Source of the DNA: Enchytraeus crypticus
Lineage: Eukaryota > Annelida > Clitellata > Enchytraeida > Enchytraeidae
Reading direction: 5' to 3'
Assembly (NCBI GenBank): GCA_905160935.1
Contig: CAJHZI010000505.1
Span: forward strand, 703,501-767,500
Length of the DNA: 64,000 nucleotides
Below, piece after piece: positions 45,008 through 55,739 of the stretch. The position numbers and the translations under genes were made by a program. The notes below the pieces were generated by a model. It made no database searches. It worked only from the letters and a program-made list of their open reading frames with translations, and was not told the origin of the DNA. Within the stretch, counting starts at the first letter, position 1. The number at the start of each line of letters is the position of its first letter.

Positions 45008-45399
45008 ATTGCATTGTACATTCGGGAACGCTATAGTTCGAAAAATATACCACTGTAAAACATAAAACACTAACTGGGTTACACGGGACCAATTTATATT
45101 TTTACAATGTCATCGTACAATATTCTAGCATCATAAGAATTAATAACAATTGTTGCAATTTTTTAATTGTCTGAGAATTTATTACATTCAGATAGAATTT
45201 CATTACCTATATTATTAATATATGTATATATATATATAATATATATTGGAGGGCCCAGCACGGATAACTACGGCAAACCACTTTTAACATCAGCCCATTC
45301 AGACAAATTTTAAACACGTAAGTTTATGGGGCTAATTTTGGGAATGAGTTTTGTAACACATTACCATTTTTATGTATAGAGACTCTAGTTTATGCACAT
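45008..45399. other. No gene or repeat recognised
   Basis: AT-rich, with a short TA run near 45222-45246. Confidence 0.4.
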
Positions 45400-45564
45400 A
45401 CTTTCAGAAACCCTACTTTTCCCAAGTTATAGGCTACATAAATTATGGATGAGGAAAATCTTTTGGAAAGGAGTATCTTGCTGATTTCTGCCTATGGAGC
45501 GATTTTATTAAACTTGCAAACTAACTGAGTATGAATATGTACCTTGACCTTGCCACTTATCTGA
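45400..45564 (+). repeat. Rep-C copy (diverged)
   Basis: CCCAAGTTATAGGCTACATA, ATGGATGAGG, GAGTATGAATATGTACCTTG and a decayed end (CTTGCCACTTATCTG). Confidence 0.6.
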
Positions 45565-45770
45565 AAGTATTCTGGATGTATAACTATAGTGTTGAGTAAG
45601 GAAGTGGAAGTATTCTGGATATATAACTGTAGTGTTGAGTAAGGATGTTAAAGTATTCTGGATATATAACTGTAGTGTTGAGTAAGGATGTTAAAGTATT
45701 CTGGATATATAACTGTAGTGATGAGTAAGGACGTGGAAATATTCTGAATATATAACTATAGTGATGAGGT
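45565..45770. repeat. 43-bp tandem repeat, about 4.8 copies
   Basis: Unit AAGTATTCTGGATATATAAC plus a TGTAGTGTTGAGTAAGGATG-type half. Starts exactly where Rep-C ends. Overlapping minus frame is a shadow. Confidence 0.9.
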
Positions 45771-45989
45771 GCCAGTAGGATATGATTTGTGACCAATGTG
45801 TGTCCGGCGATCCCTATCCGCCATTCATCACGCGCTTCCAATCATATCCCGCCAAACGTTTCCATCTGAGTTACTCCAGCACCATCCTTCCATCGTTTCA
45901 CTAAACACCGTTACTTCAATCAGTCAGTCTAGAGCATGGATGTTATATTGAACACACGGAGAATGATCGTAGTTATTGCTAAAGCTTCT

Positions 45990-46120
45990 TAAAAAGCTTA
46001 AAGCCGAATTTAACGTAAGTTTCATCTCTCAAAAGTGATATCAGTGACGGATGAGCCAAGCATTTGAACCCACACGTACTGATCCGTAGTCGGGTACCGT
46101 CATCGCCAGTGACAATGACC
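45990..46120 (-). mobile_element. SINE-A copy (diverged)
   Basis: Minus strand: tail ACTTACGTTAAATTCGGC inverted, GGATGAGCC, B box-like GCATTTGAACCC and head GCCAGTGAC. Many substitutions. Confidence 0.7.
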
Positions 46121-47220
46121 GTACAATTTTATCTGTTGAGTATTATATTTTTCAGAAACTCAAAATATCTGCATAGTTTAAGCACTATATCTTAAAATAT
46201 TTTGGTTCTAAATTATTATTATTTAAATAGCGTATTCATCTAAGCATAACTGACTTCAGCGTTAGTCTCTTTCAGCCATTGTTCTTTCTACGGCGGAAAT
46301 TTTAATTAAAAACTAATAGCCCAGTAATTCACTGTTTTGAACCTCTGTCGCAAAATACATAATTAATTCCTATATTTTAACAAAGCTTCATCAGTGGCTA
46401 AAAGCAGAGGCTAGTTTCAGTCTAATATATCTCCAATAATTCTCCATCTCTTCCTCCACCGACTAGAGGTCCCGGTAATACGTATCCGGACCTGCCTCAG
46501 GAAGATGAATGATCCGGGGGAATCGACGATGTCCGGGCCCAAGTGAGAGAGGTTTATTCCTGCTTCAGGATCTGATAACTTATCGTCTATTCACTTGCAG
46601 ACATGGCTGAAGTACTGGACAGGAGAGCGAAGAACTAATTAGATATTCCATTTATCGCTTGTTGGATAGGTCGCTATATTGTGGGTGATTAATGAGTTGT
46701 ATTCAAGCCATTTCAGCCTGAGCAATTGTTTCATTGATTATTTATTAATGGGCATTAGCACAGCCGTACTTTCTATAAGGTATTAAGCAAAGTTTACGGA
46801 GATAGTAATCTTTTGACTTTTGCCCGAAATCAAGCATCTTAATAGTACTTATAATAATCAGCAAAAAGGTCAACCTTATCCTTCATCGGTATATCGTTTA
46901 TCCTACGTTTAAAGAGCTATCGCAGAGGTTTTATATTGAAGAAAAAGAAAAACCTCTGATAAAAACTTCATCAGGGGTTTATATACTTAATATATTTGCC
47001 GCTGAAGTTTATTTATTTAATTATTTATTTCATTTTCACAACATACATGTAATTATACATGTCAATTCTGGAGTGCACAAATACTGAAAAATTGTGTAGC
47101 TTGATGCTAGTTAGGCCTATTATTTTTACCTAAAGATATTTGTAACGTGAAAATAATAATAATTGAAATAATGGTTCATTTATGTATTCCTCCTATTGAC
47201 TTTATCAATTAATTGACTAC
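46121..47220. other. No gene; GC-richer patch 46440-46620
   Basis: 46440-46620 contains GGTCCCGGTAATACGTATCC and GATGTCCGGGCCC without a frame; possible conserved noncoding element. The rest is AT-rich. Confidence 0.4.
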
Positions 47221-47700
47221 ATAAATTCTCAATTGATACCAGAAAAAGACTTCTTCAAAGCTATATTCAACCAACAATTTTAAATGGAAGTGAAGTTTGG
47301 ACAATCTCTTCTGTAACGGAATCGAAACTTGAGGCAACAGAGATGTGGTTCTATAGAAGAATGCTACGTATATCTTATAAAGACCACGTTAAAAATAAAG
47401 ATGTTTTACAAAGAATGTCAATTTGTCGTGACCTTTTGAACCGAATACGACGACAACAGATGAAGTTTTTCGGACACATTATGTGGAACAAAATAGTTGA
47501 ACATACCATAGTGACAGGAATAAAAAAAAAAAAAAAGATACAAGGGTCGACAGCGAATGACGTTTATTAAGAGTCTTAGCAAATGGATGCAGTTAACTAA
47601 AACAGAGATGATCAAAGCAACAATGAACAGAGACATATGGAGGAATATGACCATGACCGCCAAGGCTTGGAACAGGCACGGCACTTTGAGAAGAAGACTA
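47221..47700 (+). pseudogene. RTE-like reverse transcriptase C-terminus
   Basis: Encodes the region following the RT catalytic core in RTE-like non-LTR elements. ILNGSEVWT is followed by the diagnostic EMWFYRRMLRISYKDHVKN, then KNKDVLQRM and the RRQQMKFFGHIMWNK block (the R..KFFGH..R signature). After a run of 15 A a frameshift leads into SLSKWMQLTKTEMIK and NRDIWRNMT. The catalytic YADD region is absent. No intact frame, so a truncated dead copy. It differs from LINE-R in sequence, though both have this type of C-terminus. Confidence 0.85.
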
Positions 47701-47767
47701 TTGACTTTACACCTCTAGAATGCACCACGTAAACAAGGAATTCCAATATATGCTGAAAACCGAGGCG

Positions 47768-47769
<2 letters not shown>

Positions 47770-47844
<75 letters not shown>
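47770..47844. repeat. (AT)n microsatellite
   Basis: Uninterrupted run of about 75 bases. Confidence 0.95.
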
Positions 47845-47846
<2 letters not shown>

Positions 47847-48002
47847 ATAGTCTCCTGTTGGAACGATTTGGTATATCCATGAAATCGATATACTGTACGC
47901 TTGTAATAAAAATCTCATTCAAGCCTTTCAGTGCATCTATGCACGAGTATATATTAATTCTTTGCTTAGATTATTTATAATTCTTTGATATGTTACGTTG
48001 TG

Positions 48003-48395
48003 TTGATATCCCCGCGTTGATATCCCCGTGTTGTGCTCGGGTGTGGTTGGACCACTGCAGAATAGGGCAACCGCACACAATCTGCCGCGTGTACGTAAGA
48101 GACGACTAAAGGCAGGAGCTGAGGATGGCAAGAGGGGACCCACCTCAACATGAAATATTTTTCCCCAGGATTAAATGGTCATTAATCCACCTAACTGAGG
48201 ATGGCAACGGGAAACCACCTCAGAAGCCATTTTTCCCAAGCTATAGGCTACATAAGGTATGGATAAGGCATAGACTTTGTGAAGGATTAGCTTGTTGATC
48301 TAAGGAGTGCTCTTATGGAGCGAGAAAGCAGACTTTGAGTATGAATATGTACCTCGAACCTGCCACTTGGCAGTGCACTGAAGAGAAGAGATGTT
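48003..48395 (+). repeat. Rep-C, best copy
   Basis: Head with duplicated GTTGATATCCCCG, then GTGTTGTGCTCGGGTGTGG, CCACTGCAGAATAGGGCAAC and GTACGTAAGA. The middle is GGGAAACCACCTCAGAAGCC, CCCAAGCTATAGGCTACAT and AGGAGTGCTCTTATGGAGCG. It ends CGAACCTGCC-ACTT-GGCAGTGCACTG with a perfect hairpin, then AAGAGAAGAG. About 390 bp, non-coding. Shares only its terminal part with LINE-R, so it may be a non-autonomous partner. The minus frame at 47937-48143 is a shadow. Confidence 0.75.
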
Positions 48396-48829
48396 ACGTT
48401 GAGTAAGTAAAATTTTTCATTCCAGGATTACTTTCGTTATTGTTTGGACTCAGCACATTTAGTTTTTGCAATTAAGAAATTTAGAAGTAGGCGCTTACAA
48501 CTATAACATTATTCATAAGCACACAATTATTAGAGTTGCCTCCATCGAGTTCTTTTTATAATTCTCACAGTACTCATTAAGCCTATTTAAAGAAATTGCA
48601 AAAATGAGATAATTTCTGAACATATTTTATTAAAGCATCAGAATGTTTTGGGTAATGCTATATAGAGTCACTGCAGGACTTAACTGATTCATTCCATTTT
48701 ACTTAAATTAAATACTAGACGAAACCTTTCCCAGAATTCATCACTGAAATCATCACCTAACCGGTCGCAGCTATTTGACATTAAATCTAAACTATTTAAA
48801 ACACTACTTACAGAAAACAGTGTTGAGTA
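48396..48829. other. No gene or repeat recognised
   Basis: AT-rich. Confidence 0.4.
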
Positions 48830-49040
48830 TAAGACTATGAGAGCTGTAATGACAGCTATGACTATAACGACTGTCAGACAGTAATGACAGATATGACATT
48901 TATGACAGTAATCATTAATGTCCGTAATTGAAAGCAATGTCTGTAATGAAAGTAAGACTCTATCAACTGTAAGGACTCTAATGAAGTAATGACAGTAATA
49001 ACTGTAATGTCATTAGTGACTGTAATGACAGTAATGCCAG
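48830..49040. repeat. Degenerate GACTGTAATGACA-type repeat
   Basis: Loose repeats of TAATGACAG and TGACTGTAATG with variable spacing. Several overlapping frames (Ile/Thr/Val) come from it. Confidence 0.75.
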
Positions 49041-49598
49041 TAGTGCCAGTGAGAAGAAGTAGGATAAGAGAATGGAGAAAGAATAGACAACAACAAGCGG
49101 CGGCGACGACACAACAAAAACTTAATTTGTCTTGGAACGTCTCCAGCGCCACAATTCAGTGTTACCATCCCATCTCCTCTCATTTCACCTAATCCACCCC
49201 CACCCATTACACCTCATCCACCCCCCCCCCCATCCTGTCGCATATCTCGTTACTGCTGGAGCGGCGGATAGAAGAGTTATGGTCTAGTTTGAACGGTATG
49301 ATACCATTAAACCAAAGAGAATAACTATTTTAGTCAAATTCGGTTCTATATTTTTGATGCCGTAGAATATTTAAAGTCGAAATGAAATCAATAATGCAAA
49401 GGATATAATGGCAGTGATTGTGAGAGAGGATACGAAAGTTTAGATAATTCTCCGCGTAGATAATTCTCTGCGAAGAGGAAAAACTATCTAAAAAAAGGTA
49501 CTGAATGATGTTTGTTATTTAGTTTTTCATAGGAAAGTTACCATAAAGTGGAAAAATATTCACACATAATATTACATATATATTATGATTATATATTA
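49041..49598. other. No gene recognised
   Basis: Includes a C-rich run near 49196-49232. AT-rich after 49300. Confidence 0.4.
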
Positions 49599-50162
49599 CC
49601 CTCCAGTTAGAGGGAATCCCTTCAGTTAGAGGATACCCTCCAGTTAGAGGGAACCCCTCCAGTTAGATGGACCCCCTCCAGGTAGAGGGAACCCCTACAG
49701 TTAGTGGGAACCCCTCCAGTTAGAGGGACCCCCTCCAGTTAGAGGGAACCCCTCCAGTTAGAGGATGCCCTCCAGTTAGAGGATACCCTCCAGTTAGAGG
49801 GAACCCCTCCAGTTAGAGGATATCCTCCAGTTAGAGGAACCCCTCCGGTTAGAGGATACCCTCCAGTTAGAGGGAACCCCTCCAGTTAGAGGGAACCCCT
49901 CCAGTTAGAGGGAACCCCTCCAGTTAGAGGGAACCCCTCCAGTTAGAGGGAACCCCTCCAGTTAGAGAGAACCCCTCCAGTTAGAGGGAACCCCTCCAGT
50001 TAGAGGGAACCCCACCAGTGAGAGGAAACCCCTCTAGTTAGAGGGAAACCCTCCAGTTAGAGGGAACCCCTTCAGTTAGAGGGAACCCCTCAAGTTAGAG
50101 GATGCCCTCCAGTTAGAGGGAACCCTCCAGTTAGAGGATACCCCTCCAGTTAGAGGACCCCC
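49599..50162. repeat. 19-bp minisatellite, about 30 copies
   Basis: Unit CCCTCCAGTTAGAGGGAAC with variants (shortened GAGGATAC and GAGGATGC units, single substitutions). Contains an internal CCCTC...GAGGG inverted pair, so each unit can form a small hairpin. Confidence 0.95.
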
Positions 50163-50410
50163 ACCCACCCTCCTCGTCCCGGCACAGTCTCGAGACCGGA
50201 CGATGATGTATTGTGGGTCACGATCGTCGCTCCATTACCAACTGACTGATCGCCACTTCGCCTCGGCGCTTCGGAGGCCCCTCCCCCTCCCCTTCCTCCT
50301 GACCAAGTGCCCGTCTTCTGCCGGGATTCACAGCCCCGGGCCTTTCGGCTCTATTTCATCAATTTCATTCGTTCAGCGAGGTGAGGCAGCTATCTTAGGA
50401 AATTTATAAC
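50163..50410. other. GC-rich island after the minisatellite
   Basis: GC-rich block with a 68-codon plus frame from 50203. The reading is Pro/Leu/Ser-rich and unrecognised. It may be a conserved noncoding element or an exon. Confidence 0.3.
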
Positions 50411-51100
50411 GACAAAGCGCAGACTATTTCCTTACTCGAAATTGATAAAAGAAAGACATTCTCCGGAGATGCATCAGATGAGTTAACGGAGAAAGTTATT
50501 GAAGAATGGAGCAGTTGTTAAAGCTGCTTAAGAATTCCCGGAAGTATTTTAGTAAGAGTTTCTTTTTACTTTTTTATTCCGTTTAGTTACACACATGACA
50601 TACCGCATGTGCAACATAGTTTCCTTTCTTAGTTGATGTTTTTGTAGTTTTCGTTATTCCCTCCTTTTTCTCTCCATGGTTATTAGTAATCGTTGCATTT
50701 TGTTGGCGCTCCAATAGCAATCCATTAGATTTAATCTGTTAAATAGCAAAATACTTTTTGTCCTTTGTGAGAAACGTAAGAAATTGAATTAAGGCTCAGT
50801 GAAATTATGTTAAGCATCCAACAGCATACCAAGATTTTTTCTCAAAGAGTCTTACTTCAGATTTCATTCCAATTTATAAAAATTGAGAGAAAAATGTTTC
50901 ACTAAATTAGCCGTACGGTGTGAAATACCACTATAGTCTGTATTTCATTCTGCAAGATAACACAATATCTAAAGGATACTCAATATAAATTTCACTGAAA
51001 TCTCCAAAATTGTATGCTAAATAAAAATCCGCTGTGCTGTTTGACGCACGAAATATAACATATGGATTAGGATCTCGATTACATTCGACCGGTAATCTAA
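50411..51100. other. No gene or repeat recognised
   Basis: AT-rich. Confidence 0.45.
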
Positions 51101-51433
51101 TCACTGTTTGATTGATGGTTTGCCAGATGAATAGAGGACGATGAAGAGAAAATGAAATGTTTCCGTTCCACCGGCAGCGGCTGTCTGGAACGATTTGAGT
51201 GGGACGACGTTTGGAATTAAGAGCTGTACGTTAACGACTGAGCTAGATGTGGAGATAGTTAGAAGTGAGGTTCGTACATCAATCATACTGACATAAACAT
51301 CAGGCTGTAGATTTGCGAGATTCTGCTGACAGGGCAATATTGTCAGGCGTTGAAACGGCTCATTTCTGCAGTAGTTATGTTGATATATTGAGAGTCTGCG
51401 CTCGAAGGAATATTTAGACTTAAAAACAGACAC
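51101..51433 (-). CDS. Unrecognised 110-codon open frame
   Basis: A minus-strand frame with more even composition than its surroundings, containing CQQNLANLQPDVYVSMIDV and SSSVVNVQLLIPNVVPLKSF. No signal peptide, no domain I recognise, and no convincing promoter or splice sites. It is listed because length and composition are slightly better than background. Chance or an old TE fragment is at least as likely. Confidence 0.15.
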   Translation of the reverse strand: MSVFKSKYSFERRLSIYQHNYCRNEPFQRLTILPCQQNLANLQPDVYVSMIDVRTSLLTISTSSSVVNVQLLIPNVVPLKSFQTAAAGGTETFHFLFIVLYSSGKPSIKQ

Positions 51434-52579
51434 CGATCCTAAAATCTTAATCCTTGTTAATTAATTATTCAACCATATTGTTATTGTAATCTCTGCGTCC
51501 AAAATCCATTTTGGAGTCAGTTGATAAATGCTATAATAAGATCAAAAGTTTCTTAAATTAAGAAGTTATTCAATAAATAAAATTTAATCAAAATAAATTG
51601 CATACTAGAACAACATATATAGTCTATTGTAAATTATAAATAGATGTGTAATTATTTGCCCTTTGACGACTCAATTATCATTCAATGATGAAAACGTAGA
51701 CTTGAACAAGATATTTATTCTAATATTAGTAAAATGTATAAAATGGTACTAAAATCGGTTAAATACCTCAATTAAAACCTTAAAAACAGCAACAAGGAAA
51801 GCATTTTTTGCAAACACACGCTGTTATCATATTTGTAACCCTACAATAAAAAAAACTCCGATCTAATGTTAACAGCCACACGAATGACTTAAACAATATG
51901 TAACTAATTTAAAATCTTTTAAGATTTTATACAGAGACTTTTAGGCTTTGAACCGTCAGTAGGAGGCTTTTAGTGAGAAACATATGCCCACTGTCGCCAG
52001 ACTGATAGATTGATTGCCTCTACATATAAAACTGACAATTAAGTCATTCAGCCATTTGTTCAACCAGTTATTTTATTACCTACGCCATAAAGATTACAGA
52101 AGAGAGTTTGCTTAAGGCTTTCATATGAATCTACTTGCCAAAGCTATACTCTCCACGGGATCTAGGAGTGTGAATCCTTACAATATTATTAAGCCTATTT
52201 TATAGACTTAAGTTTTTGACACATCTTCTTGGGTAAACTGAAAGATTATAGTTTGAATATTAGAAACATTAGTATATTCGAGAGACGGCTTTACTGCATC
52301 GTCATTTTAGGGTTGAGATTGTAGTAAAAGCTGGTAACATTAGTTATATTAGGTGGTAACACTGACCGTAAAGAAAAAATATTCGTCTAACAGAAGAATA
52401 ATTGAGAATGGACTTAAAGTGATTTTTGTAATTTACCAATGCAATATTATAACTGGTTAATTCATTGTAAATATTAATAGCAAACCTACTCGAAGCGAAA
52501 ATTGATCTAACTAAAAGTCAGTATTGGTTGTTGATGGTTTGTTATTTCAGTGCTGGTTAATAAGACAGTTTTTCTATTT
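51434..52579. other. No gene or repeat recognised
   Basis: AT-rich desert. Confidence 0.5.
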
Positions 52580-52850
52580 GAGACTACTACTAGATAGTAG
52601 ATATTACTATAGTTTGAGCCTGCGACTGTACTGTTTCTATTTGGGACTGAATTCAGTCTATTTGAGACTGCCATTGAGTTATTTTTATTTGAGACTGCAA
52701 CTGCGTTGTGTCTATTTGAGACTGCAACTGCGTTGTGTCTATTTGAGACTGCAACTGCGTTGTGTCTATTTGAGACTGAGACTGCGTTGTGTCTTTGAGA
52801 CTGAGACTGCGTTGTGTCTTTGAGACTGAGACTGAATTGTGTCTATTATA
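52580..52850. repeat. 27-bp tandem repeat
   Basis: Unit CTATTTGAGACTGCAACTGC plus GTTGTGT. Early units are diverged, the middle three nearly identical, and the later ones shortened (GAGACTGAGACTGCGTTGTG). The 99-codon plus frame is a shadow. Confidence 0.9.
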
Positions 52851-53014
52851 ACTGACTTGCTAAAATGTTTCTAATATAAATTACCTAGAGAGTCACACCA
52901 TTCAAAATATTACTTCACAAAATATGAAAATTCCATATTTAAACTTATTTACCACCGACAGGCTATTTAAAAAATATATGAAGCTAACTTAGCTAAGTTT
53001 AACATATATTGCCG

Positions 53015-53125
53015 TAGCACGAGGGATAATGTCAGAGACGATCTTTAGGAGATTTGAATTGATTGTCTCCTATTTCTCAGGTTAGCGTGCTATCCATTCG
53101 GTCATCTAAGCGGTTAAGGATAATT
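53015..53125 (-). mobile_element. tRNA-derived SINE (diverged)
   Basis: Minus strand: AGATGACCGAATGGATAGCA (A-box region), AATTCAAATCTCC (B-box region), then GATCGTCTCTGACATTATCC, resembling the L2/SINE tail start. Probably a SINE of a third head type. Confidence 0.45.
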
Positions 53126-53907
53126 TAACGTGCCTATCATTATCATTATCCTTTTCAGCGTCTATCATTAGCTTCTAATTCTATTTTAATGTAAAGATAT
53201 TGATTAAAGTAAGCTGTGAAGATCTGACTACTTCTCTCGTACAATTAATATCAACATCATTGTACGAATTGTTCTGAGTAAGAGTAACGAGCAAAGCTTT
53301 ATAAGTCCAACTGATGAAATAGATCATTAACTTTGAATTGATATAATGTTCAAATTAGATGATTTATTTCAGATTACTTAATTCGACATGCATCAAATCA
53401 GATGTCCTGTTCTTAAGTTAATACGGTTCAGAACCTTCAGCAATAGAAACATCAATCAGTCGATGATGACATCGGGGTAAGGCTTGCATCTCATTAGTCC
53501 CTGATTGCTTTATACAGGCACCACGGTACCGCCAGGGAAACCTTGGCCCTCTCCCGTAAACTGGGCTCTCGATACATATGCTCATGGATCAATGGAGGGG
53601 AATTAAGAGAAACAGTCAGAAAGCAATGACAAGTTGATAATTGGTTTCATGTTGAGTCCATCGTAGATCGTAATTATGTTGTCAGATCTCTGGAACGCCC
53701 GGTTTTGCTGGTGCCCTAGGGGTCACTGGTACAGCCCACCTTCAAGATAGGAGGTGAGAGGTCTTAACTTCCTCAGTCTTGCTGGTTATACAGACCGTGT
53801 TTAATTAATTTTATGAAATTAATTTAATCGATGTCGATGAAAGTTGGTTTTGATTTTATTTAATTTTAAAGCACTTTGAAATTAAACCGATGATAGGTAT
53901 GAAAGTA
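53126..53907. other. No gene recognised
   Basis: 53450-53580 and 53690-53760 are GC-richer without frames. The rest is AT-rich. Confidence 0.4.
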
Positions 53908-54440
53908 AAGGTACCCAGGGGTGGATCCAGGAATTTTTTAAGGGGGGTCCCGAAATTTTTTTTGAATATGTTCACATTTCTTGCTTACGCGCCGCCTCTT
54001 GGGGACATGTGACGCAATCAGAAAAAATGCTGTGGGGGGGGGCCTCAAGCCCTCTCAGTCAAGGCTGCTGGTACCAAGCCTGCGGGACAGAGTTCAAAAT
54101 TTTTACTAGCACCCTTTTTTCCTCTTATACAGTGGTTAAAGCGAAAATTGCGAGCTAGTGAAACGGTCAGCATTTTTCGGACTCCTTTCCATTTACAGGG
54201 CTCTTAGTATACAAAGTATGGGCCCAATGTTCCATATTTAAAAAAATTGATCTAGTGGAACTGAGTCCCCTCTCGTAACCCCCCCGCCCCCCCCCATAGT
54301 AACCACTACCCTTACAACATACTGACACATAGAAATTGCCATAGAAGCAATGAAAATACACTTTAAATTTTTTTATCGTCGGGCCTAAGGGGGGGCCCGG
54401 GCCCCCTGGTCACCCCTCTGGATCCGCCACTGAAGGTACC
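53908..54440. mobile_element. hAT-type MITE with 8-bp TSD
   Basis: Element 53916-54432 (517 bp) flanked by perfect direct repeats AAGGTACC at 53908-53915 and 54433-54440. Terminal inverted repeats are CAGGGGTGGATCCAG (left) and CAGTGGCGGATCCAG (right, inverted), 13 of 15 identical, followed by G/C-rich subterminal stretches. An 8-bp TSD and CAG-starting TIRs are hallmarks of the hAT superfamily. No transposase frame is present, so it is non-autonomous. The intact TSD suggests relative youth. Confidence 0.9.
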
Positions 54441-54855
54441 TCATCAGCAAAATAAGAATGTAATTTTATTTTATAAATTAGCAACTTAATGAGAATAAGT
54501 ACGCAAAGGTACTCGATTCTTCTCACTCAACGCAAACTTTTTCAATCAGTCAAATAAATAGCCCTCAGTTCGCCTATGAACAGTTGCTGTCTGTCAACTT
54601 CTTTGTAGCTATGACATTGAATTTCATAGTTTACTTGCTGTGCTGTGTTTACAGTTTTAATTATTTCCCGCTCTCTCTATGAAATTAACATTTTCTTTCT
54701 CAGGTATTATTTACTGCCTCTTGCTACACGCGCGTAATAAATGGTTGGCCTAAACTATAGTTTTTCGAATACTGCGTGAAATCAAGGATATCTATACCTA
54801 CTCTTTCTAATTAACGAAATGTAATATAAAGTATACAAATATGGGGTAAATTGTA
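54441..54855. other. No gene or repeat recognised
   Basis: AT-rich. Confidence 0.4.
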
Positions 54856-55022
54856 AATTCAATACTTGCCAGCTTAGGTAAGTCGGTCATTTGTATAAAC
54901 CACAGCTATAGTCGGGTTTCAGAGTACACCTGTTCTTCGGTATAGCCTACCTGATGCTTTGAAAAGAAAAGCGCTTTGGGCTTCTGACCTTAACGCTAAA
55001 CCCACGTCATTAGTCATGATGT
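54856..55022 (+). mobile_element. SINE-B-like 3' fragment
   Basis: Shares GGGCTTCTGACCTTAACGCT with the end of the 3701 copy. Upstream TTAGGTAAGTCGGTCA may be a decayed tRNA-like head. Confidence 0.45.
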
Positions 55023-55555
55023 GTATTATAGGTTTTAATTTAAACCTTGGATGTGCAAAATAAGTTTTAAAATGTTCCTTAAATCTATCAGAATTTAAGA
55101 CCAGCCATCTAGTGACTAAGCATGCATGTGTAATTAATTAAATTTGCTCATTTTCAAAGAATTAATTAATATTGACATCTCTTTATTCTACGTAAAATTT
55201 ACCATTTCATATATAAATAATAGAAATCTGCAACTTTATCAATAATCATTTTCTAAAATGCAATTGACTCAAATTTTTACGAAAATTCAATTACCTAATT
55301 TCTTGTCGTAACATACCGCGATGATTGTGTTCCATAATCGCCGTAAATTCACCAATTACTGATCAAGTTCATAAACAAACTTGACCTATTTATAACCGTT
55401 TATTTTTGACGCTTGCGACACAGTTAAAAAGCGAACGAAGGTGTAAAAAATCATCAAAATTGTTCACAAATATACTATAAACTTGCCAAAACAAAAGTAC
55501 ATCTTCACGACTCATAATATTACAATGAAATTTTTACATATTTTTACATAATAGC
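55023..55555. other. No gene or repeat recognised
   Basis: AT-rich. Confidence 0.45.
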
Positions 55556-55649
55556 AGTAATAATAATAATACTAATACCACTACTACTACTACTGCTACT
55601 GCTGCTGCTGCTGCTGCTACTGCTGCTACTGCTGCTACTGCTACTACTG

Positions 55650-55705
<56 letters not shown>

Positions 55706-55727
55706 GCTACTACTACTATTACTACTA
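55556..55727. repeat. (TAC/TGC)n trinucleotide repeat
   Basis: About 170 bases of TAC with TGC variants at the 5' side of the L2 copy. The poly-Ser minus frame is an artefact. Confidence 0.95.
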
Positions 55728-55739
55728 AGAAAACTCTCT

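Noticed and set aside
49599-50162. CRISPR array
   Set aside because: Units are contiguous tandem repeats without unique spacers, in a eukaryotic context.
51101-51433. 110-codon minus frame as a confident gene
   Set aside because: No recognised domain, promoter or splice signals; kept only as a low-confidence entry.
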